Shown piece by piece: positions 34,101 to 41,392 of a DNA stretch of 64,000 bases (positions are counted from its first letter, which is position 1; each line of letters starts with the position of its first letter). Under the pieces are notes generated by a model, which searched no databases, was not told the DNA's origin, and saw nothing but the letters and a program-made list of their open reading frames with translations. The stretch comes from Ilex aquifolium (lineage: Eukaryota; Streptophyta; Magnoliopsida; Aquifoliales; Aquifoliaceae), in assembly GCA_951799425.1 (NCBI GenBank), contig OX637405.1, positions 18,945,089 through 19,009,088 of the forward strand. The letters run 5' to 3'. The position numbers and the translations under genes are program-made.

Positions 34101-36879
34101 CTTAAAGTGCAAGAGAGAATGGGTTTTATTTGCCACAAACCATTCATGTTAGTATAGGGTGAAGGTTCCAATTACTCTTATAACTCTTCCCACAAGAAGG
34201 GATTAGGGAGATGGGAAGAGGCAAGAGGGAGACAATCTAAAATTAAGTGAACGCATACATCGTGGTTGCCATTCGTGCTTGTGGTTTTTTTTTTTTTTTT
34301 GGGGGGGGGAGGGAGGGAGGGAGGGAGGTATGGGGAGTGCCTTCCATGTCACAAGACTATAACTGATTGATTGGGCAAAAGATACTTGGCCAATCAGGTA
34401 AGAAATTTCAGTTGTGGTTGCCATTTTTTACGCTTAAATAGGTTTCTCATAGGCATCAAATTTTGTAGCAATAACTTGATCAGTACTTGGGCGGCATAGT
34501 TGGTCATATTGTGTAAGTTGAAACTTGAATAATTGTATGATAAGGTTAAGGAAAAGAACGAGAATGAAACAATATGGTGCGTAGGGTATGTATTGCAAAC
34601 ACATTATCACCTATTTATATTAGATTGATATTAACGACAATTACAATATTAGGAAAGTAAAGCATAATAGGAAAGTAACACTCGTAAAGCTCTCCATCAA
34701 GCTGAAGCATAGAGATAAAAAATGCCCACCTTGGAATAAAGGCTCTAAAAGGTGGACCACACTAATGGTTTGGTGAGAAAATTACTGAGTTGACTACAAT
34801 ATTTCTACATAAATAATAAGGATGATAAAACCAAGCTTTGAGTAACTGCTTTAAACCATTCAAGGACTTCTTTAATCGAAATACACTACCACGATACTCT
34901 CCCTAAGTAACAAATCGATGTACTTGCTCCATGTGAAATCTATGACATCCCTTATAAAACAAGTAATATCAAATGACGATCACGACAACACAGAGGAAAC
35001 GAACACGGTGATGGCAACGGACAAATACAACAACACGAGCACCACCACCACCACCAGCAAGACCGGCACAAACGAAGACAACCAATAAACTCCACAACGA
35101 GCCAAAGGCCAACGGGCAAAAAGAAGTTAGGCCTTAACAATCGAAATCAGGGTAAACTTAGGCAGAATCGGAGTTGAATCAGCCAAACCAATACCAAACC
35201 ATAATGAAAACTCTAGAATTGGCACTGAACCAGGCTGAAAACACCGGTTCAGAACTAAACCAGGATGAAAAACACAACTAAAACCAAACTGTATCGAAAA
35301 CCATTGAATTGGCGCTGAACCTGGATGAAAACACTGAACTGGAATCAAATCGGGATTAAAGCCATTAAATCAGCACCAATTGTGCATAAAACCACTGAAC
35401 TGACACTTGACCAGTTTGAAAACATTGAATCTTAAATCGGGATGAAAACCACTAAACTGGTCCAAAAACCATTGAGTCAACACTAAACCGGGCTGAAAAA
35501 ATGAAAGCGAAATTGAATCAGGAAGAAAATCACTAAACCAACGCCAAACTGGCCTAAAAACCACTGAATTGAGTTTCGAGAAGGTTTTTTCAAATTCATA
35601 TGATTTGGAACTCGCAGTTGAAGTGGGAGTTATTAAATTCAATTTGCCTCTGTGGTTTACCGGTTTATGTTTTGCACTCCGTTATGTATTGGAGATTTCG
35701 TATTTTTACTGTTTTTGCATCTCATTACATGTTTTTAGCAAACCAGTCCTACAAATATGGCAACGTCACAATGATGCATTTTGCTGAGCTTCTTTTTTCT
35801 TTTTAGAATGTTACAGTTCTATTAGATTCTATGCCATCTGAAGGCATTATAATTGTGTCTGATTACTTGGCAGAGTTATTAAGCAGCCAAGCTTGCTCTA
35901 GTCTTTTGAGATTCCATTATGTGCCCTTGTTTCCTCTAGTTTTAGCTCAGTCCAGTTCTGAACTTTTTCGGATATCTCACTGCTCTCTCTTGCTGCATGT
36001 TTGTGTTTGTGGCTTTTTTGTTGGGCACATATTGACACGTAATGTTTTGTAGTTCACATTTAAGGTGACAAAATATTCTAGTAATAATCATCTGTATGTC
36101 TTGTCGTCGTGTAATTCGAGTATTGTCTAGTTACAGAAGTTTCTCACGACTTTTTTGTTTCTTAAACAGGAAGCATTCTGGAGCTTGCTGCACAAAATAG
36201 ATGGAAACAGAGCTGAGTGGGAGTATCCCTTTGCTGTAGCTGGCATTAATATATCTTTTATGTTGATGCAGATGTTGGATCTTCAATCAGGTATTGAAAT
36301 TTTGGTTCAGGGGTATCTAATCATGCATAGCATCAACACCAGTCATGCTCTCATTAACTGACAACCGGCTGAGATGTATGTGGTAGCAAAGAGACCAAAA
36401 TAGATCATCTGAACACAACCTCTATTTTTTTTTTTTTTGTCATACAATCAACTGGGTGATGAACTTGCATCTTAGTTGACAAGCTTCTACCATGGTCTCA
36501 TAGATTTGATATTATTCTCTCAGGGCGGCCCACTTCTTTGGCAGGAATCCGCTTCTTAGAAATACTGAGTGAGGATGAAATGGCTTTTGACAACCTTTAC
36601 TGCATTGCCTTTCAAATGATGGATGCTCAGTGGCTTGCAAAGCGTGCTTCATACATGGAATTTAATGTAAGTACTTAACCACTGCTATTTTATCATCCAA
36701 TTCCATGAGTAATTTACTGGAAACTGCAATTCTTGATCTTGTTTGTCGCTCATTGGATGTTCTATTTTGATTTACAGGATGTTCTGAAGTCCACAAGAAC
36801 ACAATTAGAGCGTGAGCTTGCGCTTGAAGATATTTCAAGTGTGAAAGATTTACCAGCATACAATCTATTGAAAAGATAA
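9202..36879 (+). CDS. ELMO domain-containing protein (ELMOD/CED-12 family), nine exons
   Basis: Joining 9202-9342, 9442-9544, 24247-24359, 29311-29379, 31570-31685, 31768-31822, 36170-36290, 36524-36666 and 36778-36879 gives 963 nt, 320 residues plus TAA. Phases agree at every junction, all introns are GT-AG and there is no internal stop. The N-terminal 120 residues are plant-specific. The ELMO domain covers roughly residues 140-300, with [20 protein letters not shown] (166-185), [15 protein letters not shown] and [23 protein letters not shown] proteins act on small GTPases; in animals the TDFRG arginine supports GAP activity on Arl proteins. In Arabidopsis, MACARON and ELMOD_A specify pollen aperture domains. 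This gene's substrate is unknown. The introns total about 26.7 kb, mostly transposon debris, yet the coding sequence looks intact, suggesting selection. The first ATG was chosen because it precedes a typical plant N-terminus ([17 protein letters not shown]). Confidence 0.92.
9442..9544 (+). CDS. ELMO gene, coding exon 2 (residues 48-82)
   Basis: Begins [19 protein letters not shown] and ends QWAQWL plus one base (phase 1) before GTATAT. The acceptor is TTGTAG. The tryptophan-rich, amphipathic segment [16 protein letters not shown] is conserved-looking. It is followed by the 14.7 kb intron 2. Confidence 0.9.
9545..12414. other. Start of intron 2 of the ELMO gene: AT-rich, no gene
   Basis: Non-coding intron sequence. 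Two diverged related blocks lie at about 10280-10346 and 11240-11312 (AGGCTTTGSACTTAA...GGGCTTTTGGG). A recent 72-bp tandem duplication lies at 10828-10971. Confidence 0.5.
10828..10971. repeat. 72-bp tandem duplication, nearly identical
   Basis: Two adjacent 72-bp copies (10828-10899 and 10900-10971) starting TTTTAGATTTGAAACG differ only at their last base. It is open by chance (24-residue repeat [20 protein letters not shown]...), but there is no sign of a gene. Confidence 0.9.
12493..13447. mobile_element. PIF/Harbinger-type element, non-autonomous
   Basis: Ends GGGTGCGTTTGGATAACC and CGCAAACACACCC are imperfect inverted repeats flanked by TTA at 12490-12492 and 13448-13450. It splits the LINE tail: WRNRIHVADP-like sequence on the minus strand resumes as [10 protein letters not shown] beyond the element. 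No transposase is seen. GAGAGA and (A)n tracts occur inside. Confidence 0.7.
13982..14894. mobile_element. hAT-type element with dense GTATCG/CGATAC arrays, copy A
   Basis: Termini CATAGTTGTTAG and the inverse of CATAGTTATCAA form short inverted repeats. They are flanked by the perfect 8-bp duplication ATACCTAC (13974-13981 and 14895-14902). Removing the element and one duplication restores the LINE frame (...VISRY then MDVNKDMYD...). The first 170 bp hold more than a dozen GTATCG or CGATAC motifs, including the 14-bp palindrome GTATCGTACGATAC twice. The right end holds a smaller set. The middle has the palindrome AAAACGACGTCGTTTT and three near-copies of CTTCAGACCTCACGATCGAC. No transposase is encoded. 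The hAT assignment rests on duplication length and terminal position. Confidence 0.75.
14228..14600 (+). other. Interior of hAT-type copy A: promoter/5' UTR-like captured sequence?
   Basis: This interior differs from copy B. It is C/T-rich and includes CTAGGGTTT, (CT)n and repeated CTTCAGACCTCACGA(T/C)CGACGA units (14326, 14347, 14431). It opens a 94-residue frame rich in Ser/Arg that matches nothing I recognise. The composition resembles a plant 5' UTR or exon 1, so gene-fragment capture is possible but unproven. Confidence 0.3.
16751..17908 (+). pseudogene. Endogenous Caulimoviridae-like coat/gag region with zinc knuckle (5'-truncated)
   Basis: An uninterrupted frame begins abruptly after a (TA)n run with [11 protein letters not shown] and stops at 17908. 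It has a helical N-terminal capsid-like part ([42 protein letters not shown]). A Lys/Ser/Tyr-rich basic tract follows, then one CCHC zinc knuckle, [14 protein letters not shown] (17645-17686). The end is an acidic Glu/Ser-rich tail. This layout is that of the coat-protein region of plant pararetrovirus polyproteins. There is no start codon in context and no downstream fusion, so it is a genomic relic, though a remarkably open one. A Ty3-like gag is the alternative, but the protease fragments nearby favour Caulimoviridae. Confidence 0.7.
17909..18247 (-). pseudogene. Caulimoviridae-like ORF fragment, inverted (part 1)
   Basis: Minus-strand open sequence with [46 protein letters not shown] and [19 protein letters not shown]. 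The Trp-rich WFVRWW block resembles a conserved segment found with plant endogenous pararetroviruses. Its function is not known to me. It meets the coat-like frame tail-to-tail. It is cut at 18247 by a PIF/Harbinger element and continues at 19681. Confidence 0.5.
18248..19680. mobile_element. PIF/Harbinger-type element inserted in the inverted viral fragment
   Basis: Left end GGGGTCGTTTGGTAACG and right end CTTACCAAACATCCCC are inverted repeats. TTA flanks both sides (18245-18247, 19681-19683). Excision with one TTA brings the two parts of the minus-strand viral frame back into one frame with no change. This is strong proof of the boundaries. The interior has local duplications near 19081-19230 and no recognisable transposase. 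Confidence 0.82.
19684..19915 (-). pseudogene. Caulimoviridae-like ORF fragment, inverted (part 2)
   Basis: Minus-strand open sequence upstream of the PIF/Harbinger element: [55 protein letters not shown] and EFYQDILFF. It is the N-terminal continuation of the fragment at 17909-18247. It lies head-to-head with the protease fragment that begins at 19928. Confidence 0.5.
19928..20335 (+). pseudogene. Caulimoviridae-like aspartic protease, N-terminal half
   Basis: Begins with ATG. It has a Ser/Thr/Gln-rich leader and then a retropepsin-type active site, [15 protein letters not shown] (about 20202-20247), with [16 protein letters not shown] before it. The frame is lost after [10 protein letters not shown], where a foreign block begins. 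The remaining protease half resumes near 20769. Confidence 0.65.
20339..20768. other. Foreign block splitting the protease; contains two short viral-like coding relics
   Basis: A plus-strand open stretch at about 20339-20457 reads [20 protein letters not shown] then [16 protein letters not shown] and stops. It looks like real protein but I cannot assign it. Downstream, a minus-strand open stretch (about 20768-20555) reads [20 protein letters not shown], a Ser-rich linker, and [17 protein letters not shown] with a stop. That could be the C-terminus of a viral polyprotein. Both probably come from the same kind of endogenous virus, in opposite orientations. Confidence 0.4.
20769..21170 (+). pseudogene. 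Caulimoviridae-like protease C-terminus and start of the reverse-transcriptase region
   Basis: Plus-strand open sequence [20 protein letters not shown] (protease flap and ILGLPF end), then a lysine-rich linker, ending at [16 protein letters not shown]. This is where a reverse transcriptase would begin. The RT itself is absent: the frame runs into a (TA)n run at about 21178-21191. Confidence 0.62.
21190..21885. mobile_element. AT-rich element with degenerate GGCAGAGC/TGGCTC ends
   Basis: Begins GGCAGAGCTACACAGGGGTG and ends near CTTGGCTCATGAC. These are faintly inverted termini around very AT-rich sequence without coding. Ends of this kind occur on small plant repeats. No target duplication could be fixed. 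Confidence 0.3.
22582..23290 (-). pseudogene. LINE apurinic endonuclease domain, degenerate
   Basis: Minus strand: NTKLRLTT then stop, [16 protein letters not shown] (about 23250-23160), [26 protein letters not shown] (about 22895-22835), [20 protein letters not shown] (about 22760-22700) and ends at KYCKT against the 11-bp duplication. This is the exonuclease-endonuclease-phosphatase fold order of plant LINEs, riddled with stops. It is the N-terminal part of the LINE whose RT lies at 13451-15942. Confidence 0.65.
24247..24359 (+). CDS. ELMO gene, coding exon 3 (residues 82-119)
   Basis: Follows a long (CT)n polypyrimidine tract and TGTGTAG acceptor. It reads [20 protein letters not shown] and ends SPLQ in phase 0 before GTATGT. 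It joins exon 2 in phase 1 across intron 2. Confidence 0.88.
25473..26408 (+). mobile_element. TRIM-type miniature LTR retrotransposon
   Basis: Two related LTRs of about 0.4 kb (25473-25879 and 26020-26408) surround only about 140 bp. A primer binding site TGGTATCAAAGC (25883-25894) follows the first LTR, close to the initiator-Met tRNA complement. A purine-rich GGGGAGAAC precedes the second. TTAGG flanks the element on both sides (25468-25472, 26409-26413). It encodes nothing and lies in the sense direction in intron 3. The LTRs differ by several substitutions and small indels, so the insertion is not recent. Confidence 0.85.
26414..28180. other. Intron 3 sequence without a gene
   Basis: AT-rich. 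Local repeats of TTTGGGTAGCTTTTGACCAAA are seen at about 27190-27310. A (CT)n microsatellite lies at 28108-28145. Nothing coding is supported. Confidence 0.45.
28180..28840 (-). pseudogene. Ty1/copia reverse transcriptase/RNase H fragment
   Basis: Minus strand: [13 protein letters not shown], then [20 protein letters not shown] and [20 protein letters not shown] with MSQFMDAT. This is the C-terminal RT region of Ty1/copia (the LVGKLxYL...SQFM block). An RNase H remnant, [19 protein letters not shown], follows near 28455-28400. Stops and frameshifts are present. It is antisense to the ELMO gene in intron 3. Confidence 0.7.
29311..29379 (+). CDS. ELMO gene, coding exon 4 (residues 120-142)
   Basis: A 69-nt exon reading [20 protein letters not shown] then EHQ, phase 0 at both ends. 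The acceptor is ATTTTAG and the donor GTATGT. It encodes the helix leading into the ELMO domain. Confidence 0.9.
29942..30556. mobile_element. hAT-type element with GTATCG/CGATAC arrays, copy B
   Basis: Flanked by the perfect 8-bp duplication GAATATAC (29934-29941 and 30557-30564). Ends are CATAGTTGTCAAATCG and the inverse of CAGAGTTATTAGTATCG. The right 130 bp, reversed, matches the left end of copy A (including GTATCGTACGATACGCGATA), so B is in the opposite orientation. It is shorter (615 bp) with a different AT-rich centre. Remnants of the CGACGT...CATTTCAG core remain. It lies in intron 4 of the ELMO gene. Confidence 0.8.
31570..31685 (+). CDS. ELMO gene, coding exon 5 (residues 143-181, start of ELMO domain)
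   Basis: Begins [20 protein letters not shown] and ends GPDPSTDF plus AG, the first two bases of the arginine codon of TDFRG. The donor is [14 protein letters not shown] is the diagnostic ELMO motif. Confidence 0.93.
31768..31822 (+). CDS. ELMO gene, coding exon 6 (residues 181-199)
   Basis: A 55-nt exon completing the arginine codon and reading [18 protein letters not shown]. It ends in phase 0 before GTTGGT, a slightly weak donor. The next residues (EAFWSLL) come from exon 7, 4.3 kb away. Confidence 0.87.
32655..33050 (+). pseudogene. rps3: Nuclear plastid DNA (NUPT): rps3 3' portion and spacer
   Basis: From 32681 the plus strand reads [20 protein letters not shown] then [20 protein letters not shown]. 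This is the C-terminal half of plastid ribosomal protein S3. Homology continues through frameshifts and stops (REGRVP, TIRAKID, GVLGIKI) to about 32938, where a short deletion removes the last codons. Sequence to about 33050 looks like the spacer toward rpl16. The match is at DNA level, in both coding and non-coding parts, so this is a plastid DNA insertion rather than a gene transfer product. It lies in intron 6. Confidence 0.85.
33540..34030 (+). pseudogene. LINE 3' remnant (zinc-binding RT C-terminus)
   Basis: Plus strand: [12 protein letters not shown] and later [24 protein letters not shown]. These recall the C-terminal zinc-binding region of L1-type LINE polyproteins. Frameshifts separate the parts. 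It is in intron 6, sense to the ELMO gene, and is a different family from the minus-strand LINE in intron 2. Confidence 0.5.
34835..34945 (-). pseudogene. Ty1/copia reverse transcriptase scrap
   Basis: Minus strand reads [20 protein letters not shown] then KAWF. This is the Y-x-x-x-V-x-R-L-K-K-S-L-Y-G-L-K-Q block of copia reverse transcriptase. Only about 25 residues are recognisable. Flanking sequence at 34540-34830 may belong to the same decayed element. Confidence 0.55.
35140..35580. repeat. Degenerate minisatellite, units of about 20-45 bp
   Basis: Repeats of ACTGAACYGGC...AAACCGGGATGAAAACC recur about ten times. They generate the periodic minus-strand frames [15 protein letters not shown] and similar. 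Not a gene. It ends abruptly near 35580 in intron 6. Confidence 0.7.
36170..36290 (+). CDS. ELMO gene, coding exon 7 (residues 200-240)
   Basis: Begins [20 protein letters not shown] and continues [20 protein letters not shown]. It ends in phase 1 before GTATTG; the acceptor is CTTAAACAG. It encodes the strongly conserved [11 protein letters not shown] core of the ELMO domain. Confidence 0.93.
36524..36666 (+). CDS. ELMO gene, coding exon 8 (residues 240-287)
   Basis: Reads [20 protein letters not shown] then [20 protein letters not shown] and RASYMEFN, ending in phase 0 before GTAAGT. It completes the ELMO domain core. Confidence 0.93.
36778..36879 (+). CDS. ELMO gene, coding exon 9 (residues 288-320, stop)
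   Basis: Reads [20 protein letters not shown] then [13 protein letters not shown] and TAA. The acceptor is TTTACAG. The LERELALED...LPAYNLL tail is characteristic of plant ELMO proteins. Confidence 0.92.
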   Translation, partial: DVLKSTRTQLERELALEDISSVKDLPAYNLLKR

Positions 36880-37500
36880 CTCAGCCTAACATTTTCCAGC
36901 GAGTAACCCAGCTTAACGGTTCATCGCACGTAAAATTCCTTTTTTCTCCTTTTTACTGTAATTGTCGTCAAGTAAATGATCCTAGGATCTCTTATTTCAC
37001 ATTTGAATATTTCTTTCCTTTATATGATTATCAAATATAGCAGCACGAGTAAGGGCGATGTATGATAGTTGAAGGACCTAAGATCAAACCTTGCATGGTG
37101 GTGATGTTTGTTTTACTGTAATCAGATGCCTCTCAATTTCCGCGTCTAAATGGTTATTTTCTGTGTTCATCGGATTACATACATTTCCCAGGACTACTTG
37201 TTCAATGTTCATAATGTTACCAAGTAAAACATATCTATTTTCTTCGGTCACAATTATGTTCAATTCCACATTCTATTCATTTCCTTTTACATGGTGCAAC
37301 CTTATCCGAGCTGAAAGCTCTTGTTCAGTTGATGCATCTTGCTCCCTGGGACCTTTTTTGTTACAGGTATTTTTATTGAGACAAGGCACTCCTACTTTTG
37401 GAAAACTTCAATTGCATTATCATTCATCTTGTCTTTTAGGATTTAGTTATTAAAATGAATTACATGGAAAATAATAAAATTATTGGATAAATGAATAGGT
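36880..37500 (+). other. Probable 3' UTR and flank of the ELMO gene
   Basis: Sequence after the TAA. An AATAAA hexamer lies at 37473-37478. It is the only canonical polyadenylation signal noticed here, and plant signals are loose, so the transcript end is not fixed. Confidence 0.3.
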
Positions 37501-38621
37501 ACTTTCTTCTAAACTACTAGTATGACTTGATCATTATTTATTTATTTTTTGTATAATTCAGTGGATTGATTAAATGAAAAAGGGACTCCAAGTCCAGTTG
37601 GCATCTTTTAAGTCATAAGGTCCAATGTGAGAATTTTTTGGTCCAAAAGGGTAGTTATAGTCACATAGACAAGATTCCTTCAATGAAAGGCGTTAGTCTC
37701 CCAATATGTTATAACTGCAGCAATATCTCTCTCTCTCTCCTCCGTCTTTCTCAAAATTTCCTCTCCTATTTCTTTACATTCCTTTTTCTCTCATCTCTCT
37801 TTCATCCCCCACACACTTTCTCTCATCTCTTCACTAAATTCTCCCCTCTTTTCTAAGTTCTTCTTTCTTCTCTCTCTATCTTATACATCCAACTTATCTT
37901 TATATTTTCTCTCTTCTATATCCCTCCATCTTTTATATATACTAGAAATAACTCATTGCTTGAAGACACTTTACAATATAAAAAATTGAGTATTGATCGT
38001 GTAATATTTTATATTTTAAATAATAATTGTTTTTTAAAATTAGGTAATTTAAAATTAAAAGTGGACAAAGAGAAAATAAGAGAGGTTGGGGAGAGAGAAA
38101 ATAGAGGTAGATGTAGATTAATAGAGTTGTTTAGTATTGGAGAGTGTGTTGGTTGAGTTGTTTGACATTGGTGTTTGTGCAAAGAATATGATGTTTTTAG
38201 GTAGATTTTTTTTTTTTCGGAATGAATTTTTTAATGTTTTATGAAGATTGAATTAATCTCAACCATTATTGTATTTTTATTAATAAGTAATTCAGAAAGC
38301 TAGTTGTAGTATTACATAGATAATATATTTATATTTTTCAAATTCTTATTGCTTTTGTAGCAAAACATAATTGACATAATTAATGAAATTAATGAGATTT
38401 TTTTTAATTGGACAACAAAATTAAAGGATTTTAGTTGGAATTGAGAATAAATTATGCCTAATTAATGGAGTTGATTATATTGAGTGTTAGTACTATTGGC
38501 CAAATTGGACAAGGAAAGGCGCCCAAAACAGTGACATGAATTTTATTGCAATGGGACAATCAAATTGGCCTACAAATAGGAAAATTCACTGTTCTTATAG
38601 TTTTATGAGTGTAAAAATTCG
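37501..38621. other. Intergenic; CT-rich tract and degenerate Helitron-type terminus
   Basis: 37720-37930 is strongly CT-rich (CTCTCTC, TTTCTC). At 37942 CTAG is followed by a degenerate hairpin (CATTGCTTGAAGACAC), resembling the Helitron-like left ends elsewhere in the window. No partner end is found. Sequence at 38480-38580 shares the theme GACARTGAAAT...CACCCAAAACAGTGA with 40880-41080 and 46620-46720. No gene is seen. Confidence 0.35.
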
Positions 38622-38626
38622 TTATC

Positions 38627-40841
38627 TGTGACGCCCTAAAAATCGGGGATTCTTTTTCAACCCGTTGATCACCCATCAATTCGCGAAATACCCGTAGATA
38701 CCGTGTAACTCGATATCACACCGTTATGCCCCATTTACCGGGATCCATAATTTAACAAAATTTGAGCAGAGTCTCCTTTGTACGGGGAACTCTACTCAAA
38801 ACACAACTTGTGCAATCATACAACATTGACCACACCGGGTCCATTTATCCATACCCATATAACCACATGCAATTTTTTACATTAAAAACAGTTCATATGA
38901 GTTCGATTACAATTCTTTTATATTTACACGCCAAATTGGGATTTTCACAAAAGTTATACAAAATGAGTCATAAAAGCCACAAGTCAGCTTTCTTCACCCT
39001 TGAGACTCGAATTGGGAGCCGTCCGCCGGTGTGAACCCTGCACCTGAAATGTTTTCCCATGAAAGGTGAGTCACGCTCAATAGGGTATCTCCTAAAGAGG
39101 TTACTCCCCAACCTAGATGCATATGAAATGTTCACATGTAACAATCAACCATTCAAAACATTCACATCAAGAATATGCATTTAATAACAAGAATCTCATG
39201 TTATGCCATGAATTGAGATGAAACCCACTCATGTACATCTACTCGAGCCTTCAACGACTCCCTTAACACATGCAATTGTCATGTATGAAAATCGGGCTTT
39301 TTAAGCCCCCGTCATTGACGTTACATATCGAATGACAATTTATAAACAAAATCATATGTCTTTGTTGGGTAGCGGACTTTTGGTGTCGCACTGCCAGTTC
39401 CGCACATCGATACACTTTTTTGGACTTACACCGTCGGAAGTGTATAAACCAGTAGCCGGATCTTGCACCCGAAGGAGAGTCTAACCCTTCTTACTATACC
39501 CGACACAAGTTTTTCATGCAACCGTGCGACTCAATCGGAACTTCGTTCCAACTTTTTTCGAGCCCACCCATCATCCACCAAGTATGGTGTTTGATTGAAC
39601 CATGCACACACACACACCCACACTCATGTCCAATGCCCATGAATGTGATGCCAACATCATGCCAAATATGCAATGAATGTCAAATGAGCAATTTCCACCA
39701 TTCAATTGTCAATTATATCAAAAGCATATAATTTGCACACTTATCATAATGCTAATATATCATAAGGCATATATTAACATCACACCCATAACAAGTCCCT
39801 AGTATGTTATCACATTATCTATGCAAACATACTTGATTTCATATTTGCATTTATTTCAAACACTTTCAAGGCATCCAATCATGTCATCACATAATTTGCC
39901 CAATTAATCACACAACTTAATAATCACATTAGGTAATTTCCACATACCTAATTCATAATAGAAATTACTCTACCCATTCTCAATACCTATTTCCTCAATT
40001 TTTACAACAATAGGCAAGTGATACAATTTCTATCAACCTACCCATTTCACCAAATTCTCAACAATAAGCAAGTGTTAAAATTCTCTAACAACCTACCCAT
40101 TCCATATAATCATTCTAGATTGAAAATAAACCTAATTAGGAAGAAAACCGTACCTCTTGAAGCGTAGAATCAATGTAGAAAGCTTCAAGAATTCAACTCA
40201 AGCTCTAATCAAAGCTTTCCCAAAATTTCGTTTTTCAAACCTTCGGTGAAAGCCTTCGTTTTTGGTATGGTTGCGTAGCCCTAGTCGATGAGAACAACTT
40301 TAATACTTGACTCTAATCGATTCGACGTTCGTAGAATTGTAGATTGTAGAGAGAAGGTGGATAGCTTTCTCTTTTTCCCTCTCTTCCTCCCCAACGTGAG
40401 AACCAGCAGACCAAATGGGGGAGAAATCTGATATTTCTCCCCTTTTTATACTTCCTAAATACTTGGTCCTCATCGCGCCACATGGGCTCTTTTTCTTGGG
40501 TCCGTTTTCGCCCCGAAACGATTAAATTTCGTCCCGATTCAAGTTCAAAATATTTTTATTTCAACTTGTTTTAAATTATTTTCCAACTTTTGAAATTTTA
40601 TTAAAAATTTCTTTTTTTGGGTCACCCGAGACCCGATCGTCTCGTAAAACGCAAAAAATCTGACTATCTCGGAATTCGACGAAATTTGACAGAGTAACTA
40701 GATTTCGCGAGACGAATCCAACGGGGAGGTCCGTTTCATCATCCAAGTTCTAGAAAAATTCAGGTTTTCAACCCATATCGAAGTGACAATTTACCGTTTT
40801 GCCATTTTTTCATAAAAGTTCAAATTTATCTGGTTTTTACA
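38627..40841 (-). mobile_element. Solo LTR, Ty3/gypsy family 2
   Basis: The plus-strand edges TGTGACGCCC and TTTTTACA are the reversed ends of an LTR of the family also at 51761 and 60229. Flanks TTATC (38622-38626) and CTATC (40842-40846) are a near-perfect 5-bp duplication. A TATAAAAGG-type box (minus) lies near 40445. No internal sequence adjoins either end. Confidence 0.75.
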
Positions 40842-41392
40842 CTATCCACTATTGGTGCGATGTTGAAATCGTGACAGTAGAATATGAATTTCCTTGTTGG
40901 ACAATGAAATTGACCTATAAGTTTGATTAAATTGAGTTTGAGTATCAATAATTAAATTAGACAGTGAAATACACCCAAAACAGTGAAATCGACCTATAAA
41001 TTTGCTTAGATTGAATTTTAGTATCGCTAGTCAAATTGTCCAATAAAATACACCCAAAAACATTGAAATTAGGCATATTTCACTGTTTGAACCATGATAA
41101 TGAAATATAAATTTCATTGAAATTTAGACAGCCAAATTGGCCCATGGTTGATTAGATTGAAATTTGAAAAATTTGAAGGCCTGTCCCCGTTTGTGGATTT
41201 GTTTGATGATAAATCCACCAATGAAACTTGTTTAATATTAAGTCAATTTTGATCTCCATTGTCCAAAATAATATATATAATTACAACAAATTTGAAAACT
41301 AACAACTCTTAAATTTTAGGAGTTTGACTAACATTAAAATTATATCCATATATAGAATAACACTATTTATTTCTCTCTCCCTTATATATATA
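40320..41392. repeat. 1.07 kb direct duplication, copy 1
   Basis: From ATTCGACGTTCGTAGAATTG to CTCCCTTATATATA. It contains the last 0.52 kb of the solo LTR plus 0.55 kb of its flank. Copy 2 is at 44944-46017, differing by scattered substitutions and small indels. A Helitron-like element fills the gap exactly. Confidence 0.9.

Noticed and set aside
35127-35642. Minus-strand frames with periodic HPG...WF residues
   Set aside because: The periodicity comes from a degenerate DNA minisatellite; there is no start context and no known family.
39595-39625. Short (CA)n runs such as at 39603-39622 and 61494-61511
   Set aside because: They recur at the same place in each family 2 LTR, so they are part of the LTR rather than independent microsatellites of interest.
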